The notes beneath the pieces were generated by a model. It saw nothing but the letters and a program-made list of their open reading frames with translations, was not told the DNA's origin and searched no databases. From positions 4,111,001-4,175,000 of the forward strand of contig NZ_CP090349.1 in NCBI RefSeq assembly GCF_021398735.1: a stretch of DNA of 64,000 bases, read 5' to 3'. The DNA comes from Methylobacterium oryzae. Lineage in GTDB: Bacteria; Pseudomonadota; Alphaproteobacteria; Rhizobiales; Beijerinckiaceae. The stretch's first letter is position 1. Every line of letters starts with the position of its first letter. The position numbers and the translations under genes are program-made. This document shows, in pieces, positions 30,087 through 38,148 of the stretch.

Positions 30087-30344
30087 ATGAGCGTGCGTCA
30101 GATTTGTGATCAGGTTCGGATCGCCGAGCAGGCCTTCACCGCCGCGCTCGGCAACATGAAGGCCGCAGGCCTGCGCGAGTCGCTGACCCGCGAGCTCCAG
30201 GAGATGGAGAGCGCCGAGATCGACGCCGGGCAGGACGCGGCCGCGGCGCGGTCGGCCTCCTGGAAGCGGGTCAAGATGCTGCACGGGCTCGGCTACCCGG
30301 TGGATTTCGGCTGGCTCCACGCCGCCGCCATCCCGGTCCGCTGA
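30087..30344 (+). CDS. Small soluble helical hypothetical protein
   Basis: An 85-residue protein beginning MSVRQICDQVRIAEQ. ATG 30087 has GGAGGG 10 nt upstream and is chosen over a longer frame from 30024. It is mostly helical (the stretch RESLTRELQEMESAEID is strongly charged) and ends GLGYPVDFGWLHAAAIPVR. No family recognised. A perfect 20-nt palindrome directly follows the stop. Confidence 0.6.
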   Translation: MSVRQICDQVRIAEQAFTAALGNMKAAGLRESLTRELQEMESAEIDAGQDAAAARSASWKRVKMLHGLGYPVDFGWLHAAAIPVR

Positions 30345-30364
30345 GCGGCGCCGGCCGGCGCCGC
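30345..30364 (+). terminator. Perfect 20-nt palindrome directly after a stop codon
   Basis: Bases 30345-30354 are the exact reverse complement of 30355-30364, starting immediately after TGA. The fold would be extremely stable. Only one T follows in the next ten bases, so it may act as an RNA 3'-end stabiliser rather than an intrinsic terminator. Confidence 0.45.
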
Positions 30365-30477
30365 CCCGCTGGCAGATTGTTTGCCGGCTCCCGGATCGGG
30401 TCGGCGCTCTCGCCCGTTGTGCCTGCCGGGTGCCGTCGCACCCGGCCGCCGCGCCGACCTCTCGATCCGGACACGCC

Positions 30478-31119
30478 ATGCTGGCTTGGTTTCGCGCCCT
30501 GATGCCGCGGGAGGACCGGTTCTTCGATCTCTTCGAGCGTCACGCGCGGACGCTCGAGGACGGCGCGGCCGCCCTGCGAGGACTTCTCGACGGGACTCAG
30601 GCCGTCCCGTCGGCCTACGCGGCGATCGCGGCCCACGAGGACGCGGCCGACGGGATCACCCGCGAGGCGCTGCTGGCGGTCCGCCGGACCTTCATCACGC
30701 CGTTCGACCGCGGCGACATCCAGGCCCTGGTCGGCTCCCTCGACGACGCCATCGACCAGATGCTCAAGACCGCCAAGGCGGTCCAGCTCTTCGAGGTGAC
30801 CACCTTCGAGCCGGCGATGCGCGAGATGGGCGCGGTCATCCAGGAGGCCGCGCAGGTCACCGCCGAGGCGCTGCCGAAGCTGCGGGCCCTCGGCGAGAAC
30901 GCCGCCGCGCTGAACAGCCTGACCGAGCGCGTCATCGAGCTGGAGGGGCGGGCCGACGACCTGCACAATGACGGGCTGAAAGCCCTGTTCAAGGCCTCGG
31001 GGCGGGACCCCATGGCCTTCCTCGTCGGGTCCGAGCTGTACGGCCACCTGGAGAAGGTCATGGACCGGTTCGAGGACGTGGCGAACCAGATCAGCAGCAT
31101 CGTCGTCGAACATGTCTGA
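30478..31119 (+). CDS. DUF47 / PhoU-like phosphate transport accessory protein
   Basis: A 213-residue all-helical cytoplasmic protein of the DUF47 family, usually encoded just before Pit-type phosphate transporters and thought to control them. Typical features are the start MLAWFRALMPREDRFFDLFERHA, FITPFDRGDIQALV and the closing YGHLEKVMDRFEDVANQISSIV segments. It lies 15 nt upstream of the pit gene, the classical arrangement, so the pair forms an operon. Confidence 0.9.
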   Translation: MLAWFRALMPREDRFFDLFERHARTLEDGAAALRGLLDGTQAVPSAYAAIAAHEDAADGITREALLAVRRTFITPFDRGDIQALVGSLDDAIDQMLKTAKAVQLFEVTTFEPAMREMGAVIQEAAQVTAEALPKLRALGENAAALNSLTERVIELEGRADDLHNDGLKALFKASGRDPMAFLVGSELYGHLEKVMDRFEDVANQISSIVVEHV

Positions 31120-31134
31120 GCCGCAGGTCGCCGC

Positions 31135-32121
31135 GTGACGCTCCTCGTCGTCCTCATCGTCCTCGCCCTGGTCTTCGACTTCCTGAACGGGCTGCACGAC
31201 GCCGCGAACTCCATCGCCACGATCGTGTCGACGCGGGTGCTGGCGCCCCGCTACGCCGTGTTCTGGGCGGCGTTCTTCAACTTCGTGGCCTTCCTGGTCT
31301 TCGGCCTGCACGTCGCCGGCACGGTCGGCTCGGGCATTATCGACGTCGCGACGGTGGACGACCGGGTCATCATGGGCGCGCTCGGCGGCGCTATCACGTG
31401 GAATCTGGTCACGTGGTACGCCGGCATCCCGTCCTCCAGCTCCCACGCCCTGATCGGGGGCCTGCTCGGCGCCGGCATCGCCAAGGCGGGGGTCGGCGTG
31501 ATCGTCTGGCCTGGCGTCATCGCCACCAGCGCCGCCATCGTCCTCTCGCCCGCCCTGGGCTTCGCCCTCGGGCTGCTGCTGATGCTGGCCGTCTCGTGGA
31601 TCTTCGTCCGCTCGACGCCGCACGCCGTGGACCGCGTGTTCCGGGGCCTCCAGTTCGTCTCGGCCTCGCTCTACTCCCTCGGCCACGGCGGCAACGACGC
31701 CCAGAAGACCATGGGCATCATCGCGGCCCTGCTCTACGCCCACGGCGAGAGCGGGGCTTTCCACGTGCCCCTCTGGGTGGTGCTGTCCTGCCAGACCGCC
31801 ATGGCCCTCGGCACCCTGATGGGCGGCTGGCGCATCGTCCACACGATGGGGTCGAAGATCACGCGGCTGTCGCCCATGCAGGGGTTCTGCGCCGAGACCG
31901 GCGGCGCCGCGACGCTGTTCGCCGCGACGGCCTTCGGCATCCCGGTCTCGACCACCCACACGATCACGGGCGCCATCGTCGGCGTCGGCGCCGCCCGCCG
32001 GGTCTCGGCGGTCCGCTGGAACGTCGCGCAGGGCATCGTGATCGCCTGGGTGATCACGATGCCGGCCGCGGCCCTGGTCGCGGCCCTGACCTACGCGGCG
32101 TCGGGCCTCGTCCTGCCGTAG
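31135..32121 (+). CDS. pit: Low-affinity inorganic phosphate transporter (Pit family)
   Basis: A 328-residue inner-membrane transporter importing phosphate, normally as a metal-phosphate complex driven by protons. The two repeated family signatures are present: NGLHDAANSIATIVSTR near the N-terminus and GGNDAQKTMG in the middle, plus IPSSSSHALIGG and its echo VSTTHTITGAIVGVG. About ten membrane helices are expected. The start is GTG 31135. It follows the DUF47 gene closely. No Pho box is evident upstream of the operon. Confidence 0.93.
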   Translation: MTLLVVLIVLALVFDFLNGLHDAANSIATIVSTRVLAPRYAVFWAAFFNFVAFLVFGLHVAGTVGSGIIDVATVDDRVIMGALGGAITWNLVTWYAGIPSSSSHALIGGLLGAGIAKAGVGVIVWPGVIATSAAIVLSPALGFALGLLLMLAVSWIFVRSTPHAVDRVFRGLQFVSASLYSLGHGGNDAQKTMGIIAALLYAHGESGAFHVPLWVVLSCQTAMALGTLMGGWRIVHTMGSKITRLSPMQGFCAETGGAATLFAATAFGIPVSTTHTITGAIVGVGAARRVSAVRWNVAQGIVIAWVITMPAAALVAALTYAASGLVLP

Positions 32122-32151
32122 CGGACGGGCGCGGCCGGATCCGGCACGGGG

Positions 32152-32505
32152 TCACCAGCGATGGTGCCAGCCGCCGTGGTGCCAGCCACCGTGCCAGCCC
32201 CGATGCCAGCCGCCGCGCCATCCCGCATGCCATCCCCCATGCCAGCCGGCATGGCGGAAGCCGCCCCAGCGATAGCCGCCGCCCCACGCGAAGCGTCGGT
32301 GCCAGCGGTAGCCGTAGTGCCACCGGTCGCCGACGCGCGGATAGACCGGAACGTAGACGAACGGCCTGTAGCCCAGATTCGGCCGGCACCAGCCGTAGAC
32401 GTTGCGGTGGAAGCCGGGCCCGCAGCCGTCGCGCGCCTCGGCGCTCGAGCCGGCCAACAGAACCCCCGCGGCGAGCGCCACGGGCAGGACGAGAGTGCGG
32501 ATCAT
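32152..32505 (-). CDS. Secreted GCG_CRPN-type protein with Gly/His/Trp repeats
   Basis: A 117-residue exported protein. After the signal peptide (to about SAEA) comes the GCG...CRPN prefix (GCGPGFHRNVYGWCRPN), then Tyr/Trp-rich sequence and a C-terminal run of GWHGGWH-type repeats (about residues 85-117) with many histidines. The prefix-to-repeats architecture is known as a family, but its function is not. The histidine-rich repeats could bind metal or pack at the cell surface. Minus strand, downstream of a related gene at 32590. Confidence 0.8.
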   Translation of the reverse strand: MIRTLVLPVALAAGVLLAGSSAEARDGCGPGFHRNVYGWCRPNLGYRPFVYVPVYPRVGDRWHYGYRWHRRFAWGGGYRWGGFRHAGWHGGWHAGWRGGWHRGWHGGWHHGGWHHRW

Positions 32506-32589
32506 GATTCAACTCCGGGAGTGTCTCCACGGGAACCCGGCCGCGGGGCCGGACGCGGAACGGGGGACGCGATCGAGCGTCCCGGCGTC

Positions 32590-32853
32590 TCAGTTCGGCC
32601 AGCAGCGGCGGCCGTAGGGGCCGATGTGGAAGCCCGCCGGGCACGAGCGGCCGCGGATGTAGCCGCCCCACTGGCCGCCGGTGCGGCAGCCGCCGTACGG
32701 GCCGCGATGGCCGTAGGGACCGCAGCCGCCGTAGACCTGGATGATCCGGGCGCCGTCGGCGCCGTCGGAGACGGCGTCCTGCACCAGCGGCAGCGCCGAG
32801 GCGGGCACCGCGAGGCTCACGACGAGGGCGGCGGGAGCGAGAACCTTCAACAT
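32590..32853 (-). CDS. Secreted Gly/Cys-rich protein related to the GCG_CRPN group
   Basis: An 87-residue exported protein with a signal peptide (LKVLAPAALVVSLAVPASA). The mature part has GGCGPYGHRGPYGGCR, GGQWGG and a second cysteine pair (RSCPAGFHIGPYGRRCWPN), so two disulfides are likely. It lies 84 nt upstream of the repeat-bearing gene on the same strand. Between it and the sensor kinase gene is a cluster of TGTAAC-type boxes that may place it under the neighbouring two-component system. Confidence 0.75.
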   Translation of the reverse strand: MLKVLAPAALVVSLAVPASALPLVQDAVSDGADGARIIQVYGGCGPYGHRGPYGGCRTGGQWGGYIRGRSCPAGFHIGPYGRRCWPN

Positions 32854-32967
32854 CGGTGATCTCCTTCTGCTCGATCGGTCAGCGCGGCCCGGGGCCGGCT
32901 GCCGCCGCCGGGACGGAGGATCCGCCGCGGCGTGTGAGCGAAGGTTCGTCCGCGCGCGCTGCCCGGA

Positions 32968-33004
32968 TGTGACCGGGGAGCGCCGTCCTGTAACGATGTG
33001 TAAC
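32968..33004. promoter_or_regulatory. TGTAAC/TGTGAC box cluster upstream of the secreted-protein genes
   Basis: TGTGAC lies at 32968-32973 and a direct repeat TGTAAC-GATG-TGTAAC at 32989-33004. The 10-bp phasing is typical of OmpR-family regulators. A near-identical box lies upstream of the adjacent response regulator gene. The cluster is 115-151 bp upstream of the minus-strand gene starting at 32853. Confidence 0.5.
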
Positions 33005-33034
33005 GGCCGGTTGCGGGCCCGTTGCGGCCCGCCG

Positions 33035-34408
33035 TCAGGACAGGCTCGGCAGGGTCACGACGAGCCGCGCGCCGCCGTCCGCGCCGGCCTCCGCCACCAC
33101 CGTGCCGCCGTGGGCCTCGGCGATCTGCCGGCTGATGGCGAGGCCCAGGCCTGTCCCGCCGGTCTGTCGGCTGCGCGAGCGCTCGACCCGGTAGTACGGG
33201 CTGAACACCGCCGTCCGCTCCGCCTCGGGAATGCCCGGCCCGTCATCCTCGACGACGATCCGGCACACCGTCCCGGCCCGGCTCACCCCCACCGCCACCG
33301 AGGAGCGTCCGAACTTGACGGCGTTCCCGATCAGGTTGGCCACGACCCGGCGCAGGGCGACCGCGTCACCGGCCACGGTGGCGTCCCGCACCTCCTCGCC
33401 GGTCAGGCTGATCGTGGCGCCCTGGGCGGCGTGCTCGGCCACCTCGACGGCGACGAGATCGGCGAGATCCACCGGCGCCCGGGTCGCCTCGACGGCGGTG
33501 CCGCGGGCGAACCCCAGGGACGCCTCGATCAGCTCGGTCATGGCGTCGAGATCCGCCACGAGCTTGTCCCGGAGCATCGGCTCCGCCACCACTTCGGCGC
33601 GGAGGCGCAGCCGCGTCAGGTAGGTCTTGAGGTCGTGCGAGATGGCGCCGATCAGCAGCGAGCGCTCGGCCATGAGGCCGGCGATCCGCTCCTGCATGCC
33701 CTGCACTGCCTGGGCGAGACGCCGGATCTCGGGCGCCCCCCGGGGCGCGCTCACCCGCTCCGGGGCGCGGCCGTCGAACCGGGAGACCGCGTCGGTGAGG
33801 CGGCGCAGCGGTGCGAGTTCGTGGCGCGTGCCGACCAGGACGAGACCGGCCGCCGCGGCGCCGAGCACCGCCACCCAGAGGCTCAGCGGCTGGCCGAACA
33901 GCCACGGCATGAGCGAGCGATGATGCTCGGCCGCGCTGATCACGGCGTACCGGCCGTCGGGCAGCCGGTAGGTCGCCAGCGCGAGGCGTCCGATCGGCCC
34001 GGCGCGCTCGGCCTGCGCGATGTTGGCCGGATCGACGCCGCGGCGCAGCAGGGCGGCGTCGGTGTAGGCCTGGACGCGGTCGGCCGGCTCGGCCGTCATC
34101 CGCCGGATCCGGGTTTCCAGGCGGGGCTCGCGGATCAGGTCGACGGTGTCGGGCGGCGCGTCGACGATCTCGGCCCGCAGCACCTCGCCGCTGACCGCCT
34201 TCAGGATGGCCGGCCTCTGGGCGGGATCCGCGTCGCGCAGCAGCGTCATGATGCCGGCGGCCTGGTCGACCCGCGGGAAGCGCGAGCCCGAGGGCAGCCG
34301 CTCCTCCCGGCGCTGCCAGTGATCCAGGGCCACGGTGGCGAGGACGAGCAGGGAGAGGGCGCCGAGCAGGAGCAGCATGATGCGCCCGAGGAGCCCGACG
34401 CGGCCCAT
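33035..34408 (-). CDS. EnvZ-type sensor histidine kinase
   Basis: A 457-residue membrane kinase with an N-terminal helix (LLGRIMLLLLGALSLLVLATVAL), a periplasmic sensor of about 140 residues, a second helix (LSLWVAVLGAAAAGLVLVG), a HAMP region and a HisKA domain with the phosphoacceptor in ISHDLKTYLTRL. The ATPase domain has NLIGNAVKFG (N box), DDGPGIP (G1) and GTGLGLAI (G2). ATG 34408 overlaps the regulator's stop, so the kinase is co-translated behind its partner. The sensed signal is unknown. Confidence 0.93.
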   Translation of the reverse strand: MGRVGLLGRIMLLLLGALSLLVLATVALDHWQRREERLPSGSRFPRVDQAAGIMTLLRDADPAQRPAILKAVSGEVLRAEIVDAPPDTVDLIREPRLETRIRRMTAEPADRVQAYTDAALLRRGVDPANIAQAERAGPIGRLALATYRLPDGRYAVISAAEHHRSLMPWLFGQPLSLWVAVLGAAAAGLVLVGTRHELAPLRRLTDAVSRFDGRAPERVSAPRGAPEIRRLAQAVQGMQERIAGLMAERSLLIGAISHDLKTYLTRLRLRAEVVAEPMLRDKLVADLDAMTELIEASLGFARGTAVEATRAPVDLADLVAVEVAEHAAQGATISLTGEEVRDATVAGDAVALRRVVANLIGNAVKFGRSSVAVGVSRAGTVCRIVVEDDGPGIPEAERTAVFSPYYRVERSRSRQTGGTGLGLAISRQIAEAHGGTVVAEAGADGGARLVVTLPSLS

Positions 34409-35142
34409 CACGGCGTTCCGGAGCGGACCGGAGCGGCCAGGATGTAGCCGGCATTGCGCACGGTCTTGAGCAGGGACGCGGCCTGACTGCCCGAGGCGTC
34501 GAGCTTGTGCCGCAGGCGGCTGACCTGGACGTCGATGGTGCGGTCGAAGGCGTCAGCGGTCCGGCCCCGGGTCCAGTCGAGGAGCTGGTCGCGCGAGAGC
34601 ACCCGCTGCGGCCGAGTGACGAAGCAGTGGAGCAGGTCGTACTCGGCGCTGGTCAGCGGGATCTCGGCGGCGGGATCGCCGGTGATCACGGTGCGGGCCG
34701 CGAGATCGACGACGAGGTCGGCGACACTGAGACGCTCGGAGGCGGCCGCGGCGGGATGGCCGCCGGCGCCATGGGCCCGTCGCAGGACCGCGCGGATCCG
34801 GGCCAGCAGGACCCGCGGGTTGAACGGCTTCGAGACGTAGTCGTCGGCGCCCATCTCCAGGCCGAGGACCCGGTCGATGTCCTCGTCCTTGGCGGTCAGC
34901 ATCACGACGGGCGGCCCACCGGCGTCGCGGAGGCGGCGGCAGATGGAGAGGCCGTCCTCGCCGGGCAGCATCCAGTCGAGGACGACGAGGTCGGGCGCGG
35001 GGCCCGCCGCGATCAGGCGGTCGAGGGCCGCGCCGCCGTCGAGGGCGACGGCGCGGAACCCCTCGCCCTCCAGGTAGCCGGCGAGAAGGGCGCGGATGTC
35101 GGGATCGTCCTCGACGATGGCGATGGTGGTGCCCTCGTGCAT
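34408..35142 (-). CDS. OmpR-family response regulator
   Basis: A 244-residue regulator. The receiver domain has the acidic pair in VEDDPD, the phosphoacceptor Asp in LVVLDWMLPGEDGL and the conserved Lys in DYVSKPFNPR. The DNA-binding winged helix follows, with LTSAEYDLLHCFV, VLSRDQLLD and the closing VRNAGYIL. The start at 35142 lacks a ribosome-binding site, and a good -10 ends only 6 bp upstream, so the message may be leaderless. A TGTAAC-N4-TGTGAC box sits upstream of the -35, suggesting autoregulation. Confidence 0.93.
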   Translation of the reverse strand: MHEGTTIAIVEDDPDIRALLAGYLEGEGFRAVALDGGAALDRLIAAGPAPDLVVLDWMLPGEDGLSICRRLRDAGGPPVVMLTAKDEDIDRVLGLEMGADDYVSKPFNPRVLLARIRAVLRRAHGAGGHPAAAASERLSVADLVVDLAARTVITGDPAAEIPLTSAEYDLLHCFVTRPQRVLSRDQLLDWTRGRTADAFDRTIDVQVSRLRHKLDASGSQAASLLKTVRNAGYILAAPVRSGTP

Positions 35143-35148
35143 GCGGCG

Positions 35149-35176
35149 AGCATAGGGGCGGCCGGTGGCACGGCAA
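35149..35176 (-). promoter_or_regulatory. Candidate promoter of the response regulator gene
   Basis: On the minus strand, TTGCCG (35176-35171) and TATGCT (35154-35149) are 16 bp apart. The -10 ends 6 bp before the ATG, placing transcription start at or next to the start codon. Confidence 0.5.
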
Positions 35177-35192
35177 CGCGAAACTGCACAGT

Positions 35193-35208
35193 GTCACAAA
35201 ACGTTACA
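35193..35208 (-). promoter_or_regulatory. Direct-repeat box TGTAAC-N4-TGTGAC (probable response-regulator site)
   Basis: On the minus strand, TGTAAC (35208-35203) and TGTGAC (35198-35193) are spaced 10 bp start to start, just upstream of the candidate -35 of the regulator gene. The same motif recurs near 32989. It also lies 86 bp upstream of the divergent dehydrogenase gene. Confidence 0.5.
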
Positions 35209-35293
35209 CGTCCCGATCCGGACACCGAGCCCGCGCCCACCGTCACGCGCTCGCTTTCTCGTCTCGCCCCCGAAGACACACGAGAAGACACCC

Positions 35294-36373
35294 ATGACGA
35301 AGACCTACACCATCGCGGCCATCCCCGCGGACGGCATCGGCGTCGAGGTCATCGCCGCCGGCATCGAGGTGCTCGACGCGCTGGCCGAGAAGACCGGCTC
35401 CTTCGCCTTCCAGTTCGACCATTTCGATTGGGGATCGGACTACTACAAGAGGCACGGCGCGATGATGCCGGCCGACGGCCGTGACCAGATCCGGAACCAC
35501 GACGCGATCTTCTTCGGCGCGGTCGGGGCGCCGGACGTGCCCGACCACATCACCCTCTGGGGCCTGCGGCTCGCGATCTGCCAGCCCTTCGACCAGTACG
35601 CCAACGTCCGCCCGACCCGGATCCTGCCGGGCATTACCAGCCCGCTGCGCCACGTCTCGGGTCCGGAGCTCGACTGGGTGATCGTGCGGGAGAACTCGGA
35701 GGGCGAGTACGCCGGCGTCGGCGGACGGGTCCACCAGGGCCATCCCAACGAGGTCGCCACCGACGTCTCGATGATGACCCGCTCGGGGGTCGACCGGATC
35801 ATCCGCTACGCGTTCGAGCTCGCCCGCTCCCGCCCGCGCAAGCTCCTGACCGTCGTCACCAAGTCGAACGCCCAGCGCCACGCAATGGTGATGTGGGACG
35901 AGATCGCCGCCGCGGTCGCGAAGGACTTCCCGGACGTGACCTGGGACAAGATGCTGGTCGACGCCATGACGATGCGCATGGTGACGAAGCCCGAGACCCT
36001 CGACACGATCGTGGCGACGAACCTGCACGCGGACATCCTGTCGGACCTCGCGGCGGCGCTCGCCGGGTCGCTCGGCATCGCGCCGACCGCCAACATCAAC
36101 CCGGAGCGGACCTACCCGTCGATGTTCGAGCCGATCCACGGCTCGGCCTTCGACATCGCCGGCAAGGGCATCGCCAACCCGGTCGCGACCTTCTGGACGG
36201 CGTGCCAGATGCTGGAGCACCTCGGAGAGAAGCCGGCGGCCGACAGGCTGATGCGCGCGGTCGAGCGGGTCACCGCGGATCCGAACCTGCACACGCCGGA
36301 CCTCGGTGGCACGGCGACGACCCGTCAGGTCACCGACGCGGTCATCGCGGCGATCCGGGGCGACAACGCCTGA
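35294..36373 (+). CDS. Tartrate dehydrogenase / D-malate dehydrogenase family enzyme
   Basis: A 359-residue NAD-dependent beta-decarboxylating dehydrogenase related to isopropylmalate dehydrogenase. The sequence fits the tartrate/D-malate branch: IPADGIGVEV, GAVGAPDVPDHITLWGLRL, NVRPTRILPG, VIVRENSEGEYAG, then TKSNAQRH, VDAMTMRMV and the metal-binding DILSDLAAAL; the nucleotide site is MFEPIHGSAFDIAGKGIANP. Members oxidise tartrate, D-malate or related 2-hydroxyacids, so the exact substrate is open. True leuB is expected elsewhere. GAGAAG lies upstream of ATG 35294. Confidence 0.88.
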   Translation: MTKTYTIAAIPADGIGVEVIAAGIEVLDALAEKTGSFAFQFDHFDWGSDYYKRHGAMMPADGRDQIRNHDAIFFGAVGAPDVPDHITLWGLRLAICQPFDQYANVRPTRILPGITSPLRHVSGPELDWVIVRENSEGEYAGVGGRVHQGHPNEVATDVSMMTRSGVDRIIRYAFELARSRPRKLLTVVTKSNAQRHAMVMWDEIAAAVAKDFPDVTWDKMLVDAMTMRMVTKPETLDTIVATNLHADILSDLAAALAGSLGIAPTANINPERTYPSMFEPIHGSAFDIAGKGIANPVATFWTACQMLEHLGEKPAADRLMRAVERVTADPNLHTPDLGGTATTRQVTDAVIAAIRGDNA

Positions 36374-36378
36374 GGCGT

Positions 36379-36394
36379 GCCCGGGTGCCCGGGC
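36379..36394. terminator. Hairpin between convergent genes
   Basis: GCCCGG (36379-36384) pairs with CCGGGC (36389-36394) around GTGC, 5 nt after the dehydrogenase stop and 4 nt from the end of the minus-strand gene. There is no T-run on either side. Confidence 0.4.
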
Positions 36395-36398
36395 GGCG

Positions 36399-37469
36399 TC
36401 AGGGCGCCTCGCTCGCGAGATCCGGGCTCCGGGTGCCGCAGGCCCGGCAGAAGCGCTCGAAGGTGCTCTTGCGCTGCGCGCAGGACGGGCAGTGCGCGAA
36501 GATGCCGAGCCCGCAATGGGGGCAGAAATTCGTGCTCGCGTCGTCGAGGGCGATCGGCCGCTCGCAGCCCGGGCACGCCTTCTTGGCGAGGCGCGCCAGG
36601 GCCTGGTCGGTGGCGATCTCGGTCCGCCGCTCGGCGTCCGGGCGCGCCTCCACCACGGCCTGCCGGGCGCGGTGAGCGTGCAGCGCGTTGATCGCCGCCC
36701 GGCCCGCGACCAGGGTGACGATCACGCCGACGCCGTACTGCACGTAGCCGCCGTAGCTCGGCATGTAGGGCACGAGCTCGACGAAGAACGCGAAGGCCGC
36801 CGCGAAGGCGAAGCCCCACACGAAGGGCCAGTTGCGGGTGCGGCGGCGCTTGAGCAGGAGCCATCCGGCGAGGGCCAGCAGCGGCAGCGTCAGGGCGAGG
36901 CGATAGCCGAAGACGCGCAGCTCCTGGCCGCGCTCGGCCGCGTCGAGGCGCGTCTGCGCGGCGGCCCGCAGATCGGTGTCCACGCGCAGCTGCGCCGCCT
37001 CGCTCTCCGACAGGTCGAGCCCCGTCCGCGCCAGGGCCGCGAGCCGCTCCTCGATGGTGCGCTCGGCGGCCTTCAGCGCGTCGAGCTGCTGCGTGCGCGC
37101 GATGAGCCCGGGATCCTGGTCGACCCGCTGCGTGGCGTCGCGGGTCTTCAGCCAGTTGGCGAAGGTCTCGCGCGCGCCCTCGGAGGCGGCCTGCGCAGCC
37201 TCGAGGGCGAGCTGGTCCTGCTCGACCGTCCGGCGGTTGTCGTCCTGCTCCCGGCGGATCTGCTTGAGGGCCTCGGCCGACGCCGTGCCCTGGTCGGTGT
37301 CGAGGAACTGGTCGAGGGTGTAGCGGTGCTCCACCTGCGGCAGATCGCCGACGACCAGCGATCCGAGTCCGATCAGGAACCACGCGAAGACCAGCGCGAC
37401 GAGCCAGAGCGCCAGCGTGAACCAGCGCTCGGAGAGCCTTGAACCGGACCGCACGCGAATCGACCTCAC
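36399..37469 (-). CDS. Membrane protein with coiled coil and C-terminal zinc ribbons
   Basis: A 356-residue protein with a first membrane helix (LALWLVALVFAWFLIGLGSLVVG), a periplasmic helical, coiled-coil-like section of about 130 residues rich in Ala, Glu and Gln, and two to three further helices (about 190-270). A cytoplasmic tail contains four CxxC pairs (CPGC, CPHC, CPSC, CRAC) that would form two zinc ribbons. No enzymatic motif is visible. The start is a GTG without a clear ribosome-binding site, so the N-terminus is uncertain. Function unknown. Confidence 0.75.
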   Translation of the reverse strand: MRSIRVRSGSRLSERWFTLALWLVALVFAWFLIGLGSLVVGDLPQVEHRYTLDQFLDTDQGTASAEALKQIRREQDDNRRTVEQDQLALEAAQAASEGARETFANWLKTRDATQRVDQDPGLIARTQQLDALKAAERTIEERLAALARTGLDLSESEAAQLRVDTDLRAAAQTRLDAAERGQELRVFGYRLALTLPLLALAGWLLLKRRRTRNWPFVWGFAFAAAFAFFVELVPYMPSYGGYVQYGVGVIVTLVAGRAAINALHAHRARQAVVEARPDAERRTEIATDQALARLAKKACPGCERPIALDDASTNFCPHCGLGIFAHCPSCAQRKSTFERFCRACGTRSPDLASEAP

Positions 37470-37664
37470 TCAAAACCGAAGCGGGTCCTTATACCGCGTG
37501 ACGCCCCCGGGATATGCCGGCTGATCCGGCGGCGGGACCCGCGGGCGCGATCGCTGGCATCCGCCCGGGTGCGGCGTTGCGCCCGGGAACGTCGCTGACC
37601 GCGCCGCCTTTCCCGGCGGTGTGCTCGGCGGAGCGCGCTGCCCCTCCAATCCGGACGTATCGAC

Positions 37665-38126
37665 ATGCTGACACTCGCGCGCGGATCGGCGACGCTCCTG
37701 GCACTCTCTGCTGTCCTGGCCGCAGGGCCGGCCCTGGCTCAGGGCAAGCCCCTGCCGCCGCCCGCCACTGACGCGATGCCGCCCGTGGAGCTGACGATCA
37801 GCCTGAAGGACGGCAAGCCGGTCTGCGACCCGGCCGAGCTCAAGCTTCCGGCCGACACCAACGTCGCGCTGAAGATCGTGAGCAGCGCCGACGCGCCGGT
37901 GACGATCACCGCGCCCGGGCAGTTCGAGAACGGCCTCGTGCTGCACGCCGACGGAGACCTCGTGCATGTCGCCAGCGAGAAGGGCTACACGGTCAAGCAG
38001 AACGGCAAGGGCACGCTGCGCCTGCGGACGATGAAGGCCGGGCAGGAGGAGTACGCCTGCACCAGCACGCGCAACGCCGACGCGCCCTTCAAGGGCAAGC
38101 TCGTCCTGAGCCCGCCCGCGAACTGA
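37665..38126 (+). CDS. Small secreted protein, possibly cupredoxin-like
   Basis: A 153-residue exported protein (signal peptide to ALAQ). The mature part is beta-rich with evenly spaced strands (VELTISLKDG, NVALKIVSSADAPVTI, GKLVLSP) and two cysteines (PVCDPAE, EYACTST) that may form a disulfide. The layout resembles small cupredoxin-like domains, but the His-Cys-Met copper ligand set is not evident, so metal binding is not supported. Confidence 0.65.
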   Translation: MLTLARGSATLLALSAVLAAGPALAQGKPLPPPATDAMPPVELTISLKDGKPVCDPAELKLPADTNVALKIVSSADAPVTITAPGQFENGLVLHADGDLVHVASEKGYTVKQNGKGTLRLRTMKAGQEEYACTSTRNADAPFKGKLVLSPPAN

Positions 38127-38148
38127 GCCCCTGAGCACCGGCGCGGCC

